In this document: positions 1 through 7,871 of the stretch, piece by piece
Layout: every line of letters starts with the position of its first letter
Numbering within the stretch: the stretch's first letter is position 1
Virus record (IMG/VR): IMGVR_UViG_3300017771_000049
Coordinates: 1-34,203 of that record
Reading direction: 5' to 3' (one strand)
Length of the DNA stretch: 34,203 nucleotides
From: a virus
Program-made: the position numbers and the translations under genes
Notes under the pieces: model-generated
Databases searched by the model: none
The model's input: only the letters and a program-made list of their open reading frames with translations
What the model was told of the DNA's origin: nothing

Positions 1-1
1 A

Positions 2-580
2 AAACAGATTAATCCACCCCCATTAAGGAAGATTACCGACTTCAAGAGTAAGTTAACGGGTGGTGGCGCTCGCGCCAATCTCTTTGAAGTCGTACTTCAA
101 TTCCCAGATCTGGCACAACCAGATTCTGATACTCTTGAGAAATCAAGATTTCTTGTTAAGGGTGCTAATATGCCAGCATCTAATGTTGCGCCTATTGAAG
201 TTCCCTTCAGAGGACGTGTTTTAAAAATCGCAGGTGATAGAACCTTCGATTCTTGGACAGTTACCGTTCTCAACGACACCGATTTCGCAATCCGCTCTGC
301 CTTTGAGCGTTGGATGAATACAATTAACAGAGTATCTGACAATACTGGACTGGTAAATCCAGCAGACTATCAAGCAGATGCTTATGTTTATCAGTTAGAT
401 CGTGATGGTTCTGTTCTCAGATCTTATCGTTTCTATGATGTATTCCCAACTCAGGTAGCTCCTATTGAACTCTCCTATGATGCTCAAGGCATTCAAGAGT
501 TCACTGTTGAACTTCAAGTTCAGTGGTGGGAAGCTTCTAAGGGCGATGGTGAAAATGCTGGTGGTGAAGACATCAACTAA
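2..580 (+). CDS. 19: Tail tube protein gp19, 5'-truncated by window edge
   Basis: This is the subunit of the inner tail tube through which DNA passes in contractile-tailed phages. The frame is open from base 2 with no start in view, so the gene begins outside the window; about 192 residues are visible. The first in-window ATG, at 170, is internal, because the preceding codons (KITDFKSKL, ANLFEVVLQFPD) read as gp19 sequence. The pattern matches gp19: an N-terminal strand, a 'VKGANMPAS' loop, a strand ending 'W.VTVLNDTDF', and a C-terminal 'YDVFPTQVAPIELSYD' strand. It lies directly before the portal gene, the T4 order 19-20. A weak late-promoter-like ACTAAATA overlaps its stop codon (576-583). 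The protein at 7872-8432 looks like a distant paralogue. Confidence 0.9.
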   Translation, partial: KQINPPPLRKITDFKSKLTGGGARANLFEVVLQFPDLAQPDSDTLEKSRFLVKGANMPASNVAPIEVPFRGRVLKIAGDRTFDSWTVTVLNDTDFAIRSAFERWMNTINRVSDNTGLVNPADYQADAYVYQLDRDGSVLRSYRFYDVFPTQVAPIELSYDAQGIQEFTVELQVQWWEASKGDGENAGGEDIN

Positions 581-613
581 ATAGAAGAAGGAAAAGACTC
601 AGTTTAACTTATT

Positions 614-2323
614 ATGGCCAAACTTTTTGGTTTTTCTATTGACAGTAATCAGAATAAGTCACCTTCAGTTATCTCCCCCGTTCCTGAAACTAATCAGGAC
701 GGGGTTGATAATTATATCAGCAGTGGTTTTTATGGTCAATATGTTGATATTGAAGGGGTATTCAGAACAGAGCATGATTTAATAAAAAGATATAGAGAAA
801 TGGCACTTCATCCTGAAGCGGATGGTGCCATAGAAGATGTTGTCAACGAGGCAATCGTTAGTGACTTATATGATTCTCCTGTGGAAATAGAACTTTCTAA
901 TTTGGAAGTTAGTGAATCGTTAAAGAAAAAAATAAGATCAGAATTCAAATATCTCAAAGAAATTTTAGATTTTGATAGAAAGTCACATGAAATTTTCCGT
1001 AACTGGTATGTTGATGGAAGACTTTACTATCTTAAAGTAATTGATTTAAAAGCACCACAAGAGGGTATCAAAGAGCTTAGATACATTGATCCTCTCAAGA
1101 TGAAATATATTCGTCAAGAGAAAAAGAATCAAAATGGAAAATTTGATAACGGTGCTGTAAGAGTTAATAAATCAGAAGATTTACAAAAAGGTATAGAGTT
1201 TGAGGAGTATTTTCAATATACCCCATCTCCTAGTGCGTCTCATGGAATTTCTGTGATGAGTCGTGGAAATGCTAAGTCAATTAAGATTGCTAAAGACGCT
1301 GTAACGTATTGTACTTCTGGTTTAGTAGATAGAAATAAAAATACTGTGCTTTCATATTTACATAAATCAATCAAAGCACTCAATCAACTTAGAATGATTG
1401 AGGATTCTCTGGTTATCTACAGATTATCTAGAGCACCAGAACGTCGTATTTTCTACATCGATGTTGGTAATCTTCCAAAAGTAAAAGCAGAACAATACCT
1501 CAAAGAGGTTATGTCTCGCTACAGAAATAAACTTGCTTATAACGCTCAAACTGGTGAAGTTCGTGATGATCGTAAGTTTATGTCTATGATGGAAGACTTT
1601 TGGTTACCGCGTAGAGAAGGTGGTCGTGGAACTGAGATCACCACCCTGCCTGGCGGTCAGAATCTGGGAGAACTCTCTGATATTGAATATTTCCAGAAGA
1701 AACTGTACAGAGCACTTGGTGTTCCCGAATCTAGAATTGCCGCTGATGGTGGTTTCAATCTTGGTCGTTCTTCTGAGATTCTGAGAGATGAACTTAAGTT
1801 TGCTAAGTTCGTTGGTCGTCTGAGAAAGCGTTTCGCCAACATGTTTAACGATATGTTGAAGACTCAACTGATCCTCAAAAACATTATTACTCCCGAAGAT
1901 TGGGAAATTATGAGAGATCATATTCAATATGATTTCTTGTATGATAATCAGTTTGCTGAACTCAAAGAGAAAGAACTTACTGAAGGTAGACTTGCACTTC
2001 TTGCTCAAGTAGAACCCTTCATTGGTAAGTATTATTCCACTGAGTATGTAAGAAAGAGAATTCTTCGTCAAACTGATCAAGAAATCATTGAGATTGACGA
2101 GCAGATTGAAGATGAAATTCAAAAAGGAATCATCCCAGATCCATCTACAATTGACCCAGTGACTGGTCAACCATTACCACAAGCGGGTGAAGGTGCAGGT
2201 ATGGAAGGTATGGGTGAAGATCCTATGGCAATGGGAGAAGTTCCTATGGAACCAGATCTTGAGGCACAGGCAGCAGAAGTTGATGCTCAATATCAAAAGG
2301 ATACCAAGAAGGCTGAATTATAA
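614..2323 (+). CDS. 20: Portal vertex protein gp20
   Basis: This is the dodecameric portal at the unique capsid vertex, which starts prohead assembly and forms the DNA channel. At 569 residues it is slightly longer than T4 gp20 (524). Typical portal stretches are visible: 'REMALHPEADGAIEDVVNEA' near residue 60, 'RNWYVDGRLYY' near 135, 'YRLSRAPERRIFYIDVGNLP' near 270, and 'DFWLPRREGGRGTEI' near 330 followed by 'TTLPGGQNLG'. The C-terminus is a Met/Gly/Pro-rich acidic tail (residues about 505-569). The gene follows gp19 by 33 nt, and its stop codon overlaps a perfect late promoter box for the next unit. The order 19-20-67-21-22-23 is the T4 order. Confidence 0.97.
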   Translation: MAKLFGFSIDSNQNKSPSVISPVPETNQDGVDNYISSGFYGQYVDIEGVFRTEHDLIKRYREMALHPEADGAIEDVVNEAIVSDLYDSPVEIELSNLEVSESLKKKIRSEFKYLKEILDFDRKSHEIFRNWYVDGRLYYLKVIDLKAPQEGIKELRYIDPLKMKYIRQEKKNQNGKFDNGAVRVNKSEDLQKGIEFEEYFQYTPSPSASHGISVMSRGNAKSIKIAKDAVTYCTSGLVDRNKNTVLSYLHKSIKALNQLRMIEDSLVIYRLSRAPERRIFYIDVGNLPKVKAEQYLKEVMSRYRNKLAYNAQTGEVRDDRKFMSMMEDFWLPRREGGRGTEITTLPGGQNLGELSDIEYFQKKLYRALGVPESRIAADGGFNLGRSSEILRDELKFAKFVGRLRKRFANMFNDMLKTQLILKNIITPEDWEIMRDHIQYDFLYDNQFAELKEKELTEGRLALLAQVEPFIGKYYSTEYVRKRILRQTDQEIIEIDEQIEDEIQKGIIPDPSTIDPVTGQPLPQAGEGAGMEGMGEDPMAMGEVPMEPDLEAQAAEVDAQYQKDTKKAEL

Positions 2324-2326
2324 ATA
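2319..2326 (+). promoter_or_regulatory. T4-type late promoter (TATAAATA)
   Basis: This is a perfect TATAAATA box overlapping the gp20 stop codon, 27 nt before gene 67. In T4 this octamer is the entire late promoter and is recognised by gp55-containing RNA polymerase. It would start a prohead-core transcript inside the structural cluster. Confidence 0.75.
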
Positions 2327-2352
2327 GATTATATTAACTTTATTGATAAATC

Positions 2353-2616
2353 ATGGAAGATATTGTCGATTTGATCGCCACAGACTCTTCGGCGTCTGAT
2401 GTTAGCGACAAACTGAAAGAAATTCTGTATGCAAAAGCGGCAGAACGTATTGATATTGCTAGACCACATGTTGCTAATGCAATGTTTGGTCAAGAGTTTG
2501 AATATCCCACTGAGGATGAAACTGAGAGTGAAGCAACAGATGAACCTGCTGAGGAAAAACCTTCTGCAGAACTTGAGACTGAAACAGAAACTGATACAGA
2601 AGAGGAATCAGAGTAA
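2353..2616 (+). CDS. 67: Prohead core protein gp67 (PIP)
   Basis: This is a small internal scaffold protein of the prohead, degraded during maturation in T4. It has 87 residues (T4 gp67 has 80). It shows the same two-part plan: an amphipathic helical N-terminal half ('AAERIDIARPHVANAMFG', residues about 31-48), then a highly acidic Glu/Thr-rich tail from about residue 53. The start 'MEDIVDLI' is comparable to T4 'MEGLIEAI', and the position between 20 and 21 is conserved. Its stop overlaps the next start (TAATG). Confidence 0.8.
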   Translation: MEDIVDLIATDSSASDVSDKLKEILYAKAAERIDIARPHVANAMFGQEFEYPTEDETESEATDEPAEEKPSAELETETETDTEEESE

Positions 2617-2897
2617 TGGCACTTGCATCAGCGTCAGTAAATACATCCGCTTATACATTAATTGGTAATAACGTAACGACAATTACCTTTCAATGTCAAA
2701 GTAATAATCCTATTGTTATTAACTTCACCGCAGCAAATTCTGCACCTTCAGCAGACTCTCCTGGTCTTGTGTATAAAACATTTGAGGGAGAAATGAAAAA
2801 GACTGTAGCTGACCTAACTCATGTAGGTAGTGCATCATATGTTTGGGCAAAAGCATTAACCGGACAAAGCGCCAAGGTAATTTATGAGGGTGCCTGA
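2616..2897 (+). CDS. Small structural-type protein between gp67 and gp21, function unknown
   Basis: This 93-residue protein is rich in Ala, Ser, Thr, Asn and Val and poor in charge. It alternates polar and hydrophobic residues ('TTITFQCQSNNPIVINFTA'), which suggests a small beta-sandwich, and has no signal peptide or membrane segment. Its start shares one base with the gp67 stop (TAATG), so it is probably translationally coupled. T4 has gene 68 near this place, but I see no similarity to gp68. A late structural or decoration protein is the best guess from context only. Confidence 0.6.
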   Translation: MALASASVNTSAYTLIGNNVTTITFQCQSNNPIVINFTAANSAPSADSPGLVYKTFEGEMKKTVADLTHVGSASYVWAKALTGQSAKVIYEGA

Positions 2898-2899
2898 TA

Positions 2900-3646
2900 A
2901 TGGCTGGAAAAAATCCGTTTTTAGGTCTAGGTTTTAAAGGTTTCTCCAGCTCATTTTCTCGTCCTGGATACGGTGGCGGCGGAGGTGATGGTTCCACTAT
3001 CTTTGATCTTACCGGTGGATCATTACCTGCGGGTATGTTCCAATATACTGGGAACAACGCTCAACCAACTCTTACATGGGGTAGTGAAGGTGCTATATTT
3101 ACCGGTGATGCTGGAAGTGGACAGTATCCACTAAGACTACCTACAGAGTTTACGGGAGATTATCTGTTTCAACTGTCAACTAGAATTGATGAAGATCCGG
3201 GGGCTAGCAACTGGTGTTCTGATGCTAGTATCGCAGTATTTAATACTAGTTACACTTCCGGATCTGGTTGGGGTTGGAAATGGAGTGCTCAAACGGGCAG
3301 AATCTCTGCACAAAATAATTGTCCTACACCAAGTATTTACGGTTACAATGCTTCTGCTGCCATGACTGCGCCGGGTGGTGGTTCTGTTTTAATAGCTCCT
3401 TATGTTAGTGATGGTAGTTGGGTCACAATGCATTTATATCATGAACCTAGTATAGGTCGCACTCGCTACAAGGTAACTGTTGGTGAAAGGGACTGGGAAG
3501 CTGCAGGAACACAATTAGGTACTGCACCTAATGGTGGAATCCTAACAATCGCTAATAGTTTTCAAGGTACTTATTGGGTTGGTATCAGTGGTGACGATGA
3601 TGCTAATGCAATGGTTGCAAATGGTTTTAGATACATAGCACTATAA
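2900..3646 (+). CDS. Gly/Ser-rich beta-sandwich virion-type protein, function unknown
   Basis: This 248-residue protein starts 2 nt after the previous stop. Residues 1-31 form a Gly/Ser/Phe-rich leader ending in a glycine run ('GGGGGDGS'), a likely flexible tether. Residues 32-248 look all-beta and aromatic-rich, with many short polar strands and several W/Y ('SGWGWKWSAQTGRIS', 'WVTMHLYHEPSIGRTRYKVT', 'GTYWVGISGDDDANA'). This resembles concanavalin-like or other lectin-type jelly rolls used as capsid decorations or adhesins. I recognise no T4 counterpart. Placement inside the 67-21 interval, under the late promoter at 2319, argues for a late virion protein. Confidence 0.6.
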   Translation: MAGKNPFLGLGFKGFSSSFSRPGYGGGGGDGSTIFDLTGGSLPAGMFQYTGNNAQPTLTWGSEGAIFTGDAGSGQYPLRLPTEFTGDYLFQLSTRIDEDPGASNWCSDASIAVFNTSYTSGSGWGWKWSAQTGRISAQNNCPTPSIYGYNASAAMTAPGGGSVLIAPYVSDGSWVTMHLYHEPSIGRTRYKVTVGERDWEAAGTQLGTAPNGGILTIANSFQGTYWVGISGDDDANAMVANGFRYIAL

Positions 3647-3649
3647 ATA
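3642..3649 (+). promoter_or_regulatory. T4-type late promoter (TATAAATA)
   Basis: A perfect TATAAATA overlaps the stop codon of the preceding gene, 25 nt before gene 21. It would give the protease gene its own late start. Confidence 0.75.
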
Positions 3650-3673
3650 TTATATAAAGAGTAATTTTTTACA

Positions 3674-4324
3674 ATGAAACTCATCACAGAAGAAGTCACT
3701 AATGTAAAGATTCTCACTGAAGGCACAGGTGCCAGTAAGAAGTTATACATCGAAGGTGTATTTCTTCAGGGTGAGATAAAGAACCGTAATGGTAGAATGT
3801 ATCCTCTTTCTACCCTTTCTAAGGAAGTAAATCGTTATTGCGAAACTTTCGTCAATAAGGGTCGTGCTCTTGGTGAACTCGGTCATCCCGATGGTCCTAC
3901 CGTTAACCTTGATCGCGTATCTCACAAGATTACTTCTCTGGTTCAGGAGGGTAATAATTTCAAAGGGAAGGCACAAATCCTTTCAACCCCTATGGGTAAA
4001 ATCGCATCTTCGCTTTTAGATGAAGGTGTTATGCTTGGCGTTTCTTCCCGTGGTGTTGGTTCACTCCAAACCACAAGTGAAGGATGTAAGGTCGTTGGTG
4101 AAGATTTTCAGTTAGCAACTGCTGCTGATATCGTTGCAGATCCTTCTGCTCCTGATGCTTTTGTTAATGGAATTATGGAAGGTAAAGAGTGGATTTGGGA
4201 AGGAGGAATCCTTCGTGAACAACTTGCAGAGCAAACCAAGAAGAGAATTAATACTCTCGTTAATGAAAAAGCACTTGAAGAGCATAAACTCCAGTTATGG
4301 AGTAATTTCTTATCAAATCTTTGA
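3674..4324 (+). CDS. 21: Prohead core protease gp21
   Basis: This serine protease sits in the prohead core and cleaves capsid and core proteins after Glu during maturation, then digests itself. It has 216 residues, close to T4 gp21 (212). The herpesvirus-assemblin-like catalytic elements are visible: His in 'GELGHPDGP' (H71), His in 'RVSHKI' (H84), the Ser block 'LGVSSRGVGSL' (S124/S125), and the 'DIVADPSAPDAF' segment (about 142-153). A probable substrate site is present in this window in gp23 (FLSE|A). The gene lies between two late promoters (3642 and 4328). Confidence 0.95.
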   Translation: MKLITEEVTNVKILTEGTGASKKLYIEGVFLQGEIKNRNGRMYPLSTLSKEVNRYCETFVNKGRALGELGHPDGPTVNLDRVSHKITSLVQEGNNFKGKAQILSTPMGKIASSLLDEGVMLGVSSRGVGSLQTTSEGCKVVGEDFQLATAADIVADPSAPDAFVNGIMEGKEWIWEGGILREQLAEQTKKRINTLVNEKALEEHKLQLWSNFLSNL

Positions 4325-4327
4325 GTC

Positions 4328-4335
4328 TATAAATA
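4328..4335 (+). promoter_or_regulatory. T4-type late promoter (TATAAATA)
   Basis: A perfect TATAAATA lies just after the gp21 stop, 38 nt before gene 22. It could drive high expression of scaffold and major capsid protein. Confidence 0.75.
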
Positions 4336-4373
4336 AATACATGTAGTTAATACACATTAAATACATATTTCAC

Positions 4374-5474
4374 ATGTCCGTTGGTAACAATTTACAAGAA
4401 ATGGAAAACGTAGTAACCAAAGGAGCTGCTGCCGCTGAACCAATGACTTCTGCTGGTATTCCAGTTGAAGATCTAGGCGGTCCTACTCCCGAAAATTCAA
4501 GACCCGATGACGACTCTAACAAGTTGAAGGAGCCTGTGGGCACCCTTAAGCAAGTTAAGGATGTCGTTAACGCTAAGGCTGCTCCTGCTGAAGAAGCAGA
4601 AGTTGAGCCTACCGAAGACCAGGAAGTAGTTTCCGAAGCAGAAGCAACCGAAGAAGAGGTTGTTTCAGAAGAGGAAGTAGCAGCTGATGAAGTTGTTGCC
4701 GAAGCGGAAGAAACCGAAGAAGAACTCGTCGAAGAAGAAGGCATTGACATCGAAGCAGACGTTCAGGCGCTGTTTGAAGGTGAAGAGCTTTCTGAAGAGT
4801 TCCAATCCAAAGCACGCACCATTTTCGAGAGCGCAATTACCTCCAAGGTTGAAACAATCAAGGAGCAACTTATCGAGAGCTATCAAGAAGCACTCGTTGA
4901 AGAAGTTGTTGCGATCAAAGAAGAACTTGGTGAGCGTGTAGATTCTTATCTTGAGTACGTTGCTGATGAGTGGTTCCAAGAGAATGCACTCGCAGTTGAA
5001 TCTGGACTCAAGAGCGAAATCACCGAATCATTCCTTGATGGAATGAAGGGTCTTTTTGAAGAACATTATGTAACCATCCCTGAAGAGAAATATGATGTAC
5101 TTGAGAGCATGGTAGATAAACTTGATGAAATGGAAGGTAAACTCAACGAGCAGATTGAGCGTAATGTCAGTCTGAATCGTAGATTAGCAGAATCCTCCGC
5201 AGATGGCATTCTTGCCGCTGTTTCTGAAGGTCTTGCAGACACTCAGAAGGAAAAACTCGCTTCTCTCGCAGAAAATGTTGGGTTTGAAAGTGAAGCAGAC
5301 TATCGTGAGAAGCTGACTACCCTGAGAAGTTCTTACTTCCCAGAGTCCGCATCCACTCCAAGCACCTCTGAAAATATTTCAGAAGAGGTTTCTACCAATG
5401 AGGTTATCTCTGAAGAGGTTTCCCCAATGATGCGAGCTTATCTGAATACACTTTCTAGAGCTGCTAAAAAGTGA
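4374..5474 (+). CDS. 22: Prohead scaffolding core protein gp22
   Basis: This is the main scaffold around which the capsid assembles; gp21 later cleaves it to peptides. It has 366 residues, longer than T4 gp22 (269). A Glu/Ala/Val-rich acidic stretch (about residues 70-125) is followed by long charged helices with heptad character (about 125-310; for example 'YDVLESMVDKLDEMEGKLNE'). The C-terminus ends 'MMRAYLNTLSRAAKK', the short helix typical of gp22 before the capsid gene. The start at 4374 gives the longest product; 4401 (MENVVTK) is an alternative. Confidence 0.93.
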   Translation: MSVGNNLQEMENVVTKGAAAAEPMTSAGIPVEDLGGPTPENSRPDDDSNKLKEPVGTLKQVKDVVNAKAAPAEEAEVEPTEDQEVVSEAEATEEEVVSEEEVAADEVVAEAEETEEELVEEEGIDIEADVQALFEGEELSEEFQSKARTIFESAITSKVETIKEQLIESYQEALVEEVVAIKEELGERVDSYLEYVADEWFQENALAVESGLKSEITESFLDGMKGLFEEHYVTIPEEKYDVLESMVDKLDEMEGKLNEQIERNVSLNRRLAESSADGILAAVSEGLADTQKEKLASLAENVGFESEADYREKLTTLRSSYFPESASTPSTSENISEEVSTNEVISEEVSPMMRAYLNTLSRAAKK

Positions 5475-5524
5475 TTTCTAAATGATAAACATTCAAACTA
5501 ACAAACTAAGAGGTTTAATTTCAA

Positions 5525-6907
5525 ATGCAAATGCCTAATACCGAGGCTCTGCAGGAGAAGTGGGCACCCGTTCTCGATTATGAGGGAATGGATCCTATCA
5601 AGGATTCCCATCGTAGAGCGGTTACCGCAGTCCTGCTGGAGAACCAAGAACAAACCCTTCGTGAGGAACGTGACTTCCTCTCCGAAGCACCTACCAACGC
5701 TGTTGGTAACGGAGGATATACCTCCCAAGGTGGTCAAACCGTTGCTGGTTTTGACCCAGTCCTGATCTCTTTGATCAGACGCGCAATGCCTAACTTGGTC
5801 GCATATGACCTTGCTGGCGTTCAACCAATGTCCGGTCCTACTGGACTCATCTTCGCAATGCGTTCGAAGTACACCAGTCAATCTGGAACCGAAGCATTGT
5901 TTGGCGAAGCAGATACCGCATTCGCAGGTCAGTCTGCCTCCTTCAACAACACTGGCGGATTCGAGAACGCTGCTGTTGGTATGGGTACTACCGCACAAGC
6001 TGGTAGCAATCCTGGTCTTCTCGATCCAACCGTTCCACAAACTGGCGATCCCGGCACCTACAACGTAGGTATGGGTATGCAGACTGGTGACGCTGAGGAT
6101 CTCGGTGACGGCGCAGGCGCATTCAACGAGATGGCATTCTCGATCGAGAAAGTCACTGTAACCGCTAAGTCCAGAGCACTCAAAGCTGAGTATTCCTTGG
6201 AACTGGCACAAGACCTCAAGGCAATCCACGGTCTGAACGCCGAGGCTGAACTCGCAAACATTCTCTCTACTGAGATTCTTGCTGAGATCAACCGTGAAGT
6301 TATCCGTACTATCTACAACGTTGCTGAGCCAGGCGCACAAGCAAATGTTGCTAACGGCGGAACTTTCGACCTCGATGTTGACTCCAACGGTCGCTGGAGT
6401 GTTGAGAAGTTCAAAGGTCTTATCTTCCAAATCGAGCGCGATGCTAACGCAATCGCACAAAGAACTCGTAGAGGAAAGGGCAACATGATTCTGTGTTCCG
6501 CAGACGTTGCTTCCGCTCTGACCATGGCAGGCGTACTCGACTACACCCCTGCTCTGAACGCTAACCTCAACGTTGATGACACTGGTAATACCTTTGCTGG
6601 TGTTCTCGCAGGTAAGTATCGTGTATACATCGATCCTTATGCTGCTAACAGTGCTGCTAATCAGTACTATGTTGCTGGTTATAAGGGTTCTTCTCCTTAT
6701 GACGCTGGTCTGTTCTACTGCCCATACGTTCCTCTTCAGATGGTTCGTGCCGTTGGTCAGGACACCTTCCAGCCTAAGATTGGATTCAAGACTCGCTACG
6801 GAATCGTTGCTAACCCATTCGCGGAAGGCACCTCTGTTGGCGCAGGCGCACTCACCCGTAACACCAACCGTTACTACAGACGTGTTAAGGTTTCCAACCT
6901 CATGTGA
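5525..6907 (+). CDS. 23: Major capsid protein gp23
   Basis: This is the HK97-fold hexamer subunit of the capsid. It has 460 residues (T4: 521), as in other cyanophages. The N-terminal 54 residues look like the delta domain removed by gp21: 'ERDFLSE|APTNAVG' fits the (I/L)xE cleavage rule, giving a mature start near A55. Other hallmarks are 'LISLIRRAMPNLVAYDLAGV' (about 77-96), 'PTGLIFAMRSKY' and 'MEMAFSIEK'-like 'NEMAFSIEKVTVTAKSRALK' (about 200-220). An AAGAGG ribosome site (5508-5513) favours the first ATG over 5531. It is followed by a strong terminator. GC at wobble positions looks higher than in its neighbours, usual for a very highly expressed gene. Confidence 0.98.
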   Translation: MQMPNTEALQEKWAPVLDYEGMDPIKDSHRRAVTAVLLENQEQTLREERDFLSEAPTNAVGNGGYTSQGGQTVAGFDPVLISLIRRAMPNLVAYDLAGVQPMSGPTGLIFAMRSKYTSQSGTEALFGEADTAFAGQSASFNNTGGFENAAVGMGTTAQAGSNPGLLDPTVPQTGDPGTYNVGMGMQTGDAEDLGDGAGAFNEMAFSIEKVTVTAKSRALKAEYSLELAQDLKAIHGLNAEAELANILSTEILAEINREVIRTIYNVAEPGAQANVANGGTFDLDVDSNGRWSVEKFKGLIFQIERDANAIAQRTRRGKGNMILCSADVASALTMAGVLDYTPALNANLNVDDTGNTFAGVLAGKYRVYIDPYAANSAANQYYVAGYKGSSPYDAGLFYCPYVPLQMVRAVGQDTFQPKIGFKTRYGIVANPFAEGTSVGAGALTRNTNRYYRRVKVSNLM

Positions 6908-6927
6908 TTCAAGTTCACATATTTCTC

Positions 6928-6953
6928 AGAGGGTCTTAGGACCCTCTTTTTTT
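6928..6953 (+). terminator. Rho-independent terminator after gp23
   Basis: A perfect 8-bp stem (AGAGGGTC / GACCCTCT) with a TTAG loop is followed by six T. It closes the capsid transcription unit. Confidence 0.9.
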
Positions 6954-6954
6954 G

Positions 6955-6962
6955 TCTAAATA
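6955..6962 (+). promoter_or_regulatory. Weak late-promoter-like box (TCTAAATA)
   Basis: TCTAAATA lies immediately after the gp23 terminator, 18 nt before the next gene. It differs from the T4 consensus TATAAATA only at the second and third bases, TA to CT. Position is the main support. Confidence 0.3.
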
Positions 6963-6980
6963 TTTAAAAAACATAGGATT

Positions 6981-7175
6981 ATGGCTTACCACTACATTAG
7001 TAGACCAAATCTTCTTGATTCTTCAATTACTGTATATTATGCTGGAGATAATAAGTGGACTGATAATTTTGATGATAGACATCGATTCGGCACTAAAGCA
7101 GCAGCAACTGCCCAAATACAGAATCCAGACGGAACAAACGGCGGATGGTCACGTTGTAGCATTGTTCAGGGATGA
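6981..7175 (+). CDS. Small conserved-looking protein after gp23, function unknown
   Basis: This 64-residue protein is rich in Tyr, Asn and Asp ('MAYHYISRPNLLDSS', then 'VYYAGDNKWTDNFDDR') and ends in 'FGTKAAATAQIQNPDGTNGG'. It shows no signal or membrane segment. A second frame is also open here and extends the downstream lysozyme-like gene to a TTG at 6952. I prefer this ORF because it starts with ATG, its composition is soluble and protein-like, and the competing frame reads as a poor hydrophobic stretch beginning inside the terminator. I recognise no function. Confidence 0.6.
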   Translation: MAYHYISRPNLLDSSITVYYAGDNKWTDNFDDRHRFGTKAAATAQIQNPDGTNGGWSRCSIVQG

Positions 7176-7176
7176 A

Positions 7177-7866
7177 ATGAAGACCTTTTATGAGTTTGTA
7201 GGTTTCTTTAGAAAGAAAAAAGAATCTCAAAAAACTCCTCCTCCACCAGTATATTCCAATGCTGATACTCGGCGTGCTTATGGTGTGGCATCTAGAACCA
7301 AAGATGGTAGAGGTGCTAAATCAACTGTTCCCGGTCTTTCTGGACCATCAAGAAATAGAGTGGGTTCAGTTAACAGAGATATGAATCGTTTTGCTAACAC
7401 AAAGGGATATCAATCTGCTATCGGAAGAGCAGAGCATGGCGGTAAAGATGATCAATATAATGTGATTTTTGGTGGAGGAACTTTTGATAATACAAAAGGT
7501 CATCCAGATAAAGTTGTGGATGGCGGAAAGTATTCCAGTGCTGCTGCAGGTAAATATCAATTCATGCCAAAAACATGGAAAGGAACAACTGGTAGTATAA
7601 AAACTCCAATGACTCCCAGCAATCAAGATAAAGCAGCAACATCCTTAATAAAGAATAGAAAAGTTAATTTAGATTTACCAATGACTCCTCGTTCAGTAAA
7701 TAAACTTAGTGGTGAGTGGGCATCTTTACCAGATAAGACCGGTAAAAGTCGTTATGGTCAACCAGTAAAGTCTTATTCACAGTTAAAATCTTGGTTCAAT
7801 AAAAAGAAGAAACAGGAACTTGGTCCAGATTATCGTGATGCTCCCGGTGCAAATTACGCAAGGTAA
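7177..7866 (+). CDS. Lambda-R-type muralytic transglycosylase (GH104-like endolysin or virion lysozyme)
   Basis: This enzyme probably cleaves the glycan strands of peptidoglycan. Residues about 80-208 follow lambda endolysin R along their length: 'AIGRAEHG' (catalytic Glu candidate E86), 'YNVIFGGGTF', 'HPDKVV', 'SSAAAGKYQFMPKTW', 'MTPSNQDKAA', 'LSGEWASLP' and 'SYSQLKSWF'. The first 75 residues are basic and low-complexity with no signal peptide, so it would need a holin or a place in the virion. The start at 7177 (1 nt after the upstream stop) is chosen over a TTG at 6952. Total length is 229 aa against 158 for lambda R. Its site among head and tail genes makes a virion-associated lysozyme as likely as a lysis endolysin. 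Confidence 0.75.
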   Translation: MKTFYEFVGFFRKKKESQKTPPPPVYSNADTRRAYGVASRTKDGRGAKSTVPGLSGPSRNRVGSVNRDMNRFANTKGYQSAIGRAEHGGKDDQYNVIFGGGTFDNTKGHPDKVVDGGKYSSAAAGKYQFMPKTWKGTTGSIKTPMTPSNQDKAATSLIKNRKVNLDLPMTPRSVNKLSGEWASLPDKTGKSRYGQPVKSYSQLKSWFNKKKKQELGPDYRDAPGANYAR

Positions 7867-7871
7867 TCAAA

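Noticed and set aside
1604-2170. A 188-codon open frame on the - strand opposite the portal gene
   Set aside because: It is a shadow of gp20; no plausible product, promoter or neighbouring antisense genes.
5498-6460. A 320-codon open frame on the - strand opposite gp23
   Set aside because: It mirrors the biased codons of the highly expressed capsid gene, its product is Cys/Ser/Leu-rich with no recognisable domain, and no other gene in the window is on the - strand.
6952-7176. Upstream extension of the lysozyme-like gene to a TTG
   Set aside because: It would begin inside the gp23 terminator's T-run, and the added residues look like frame-shifted reading of the small gene at 6981-7175.
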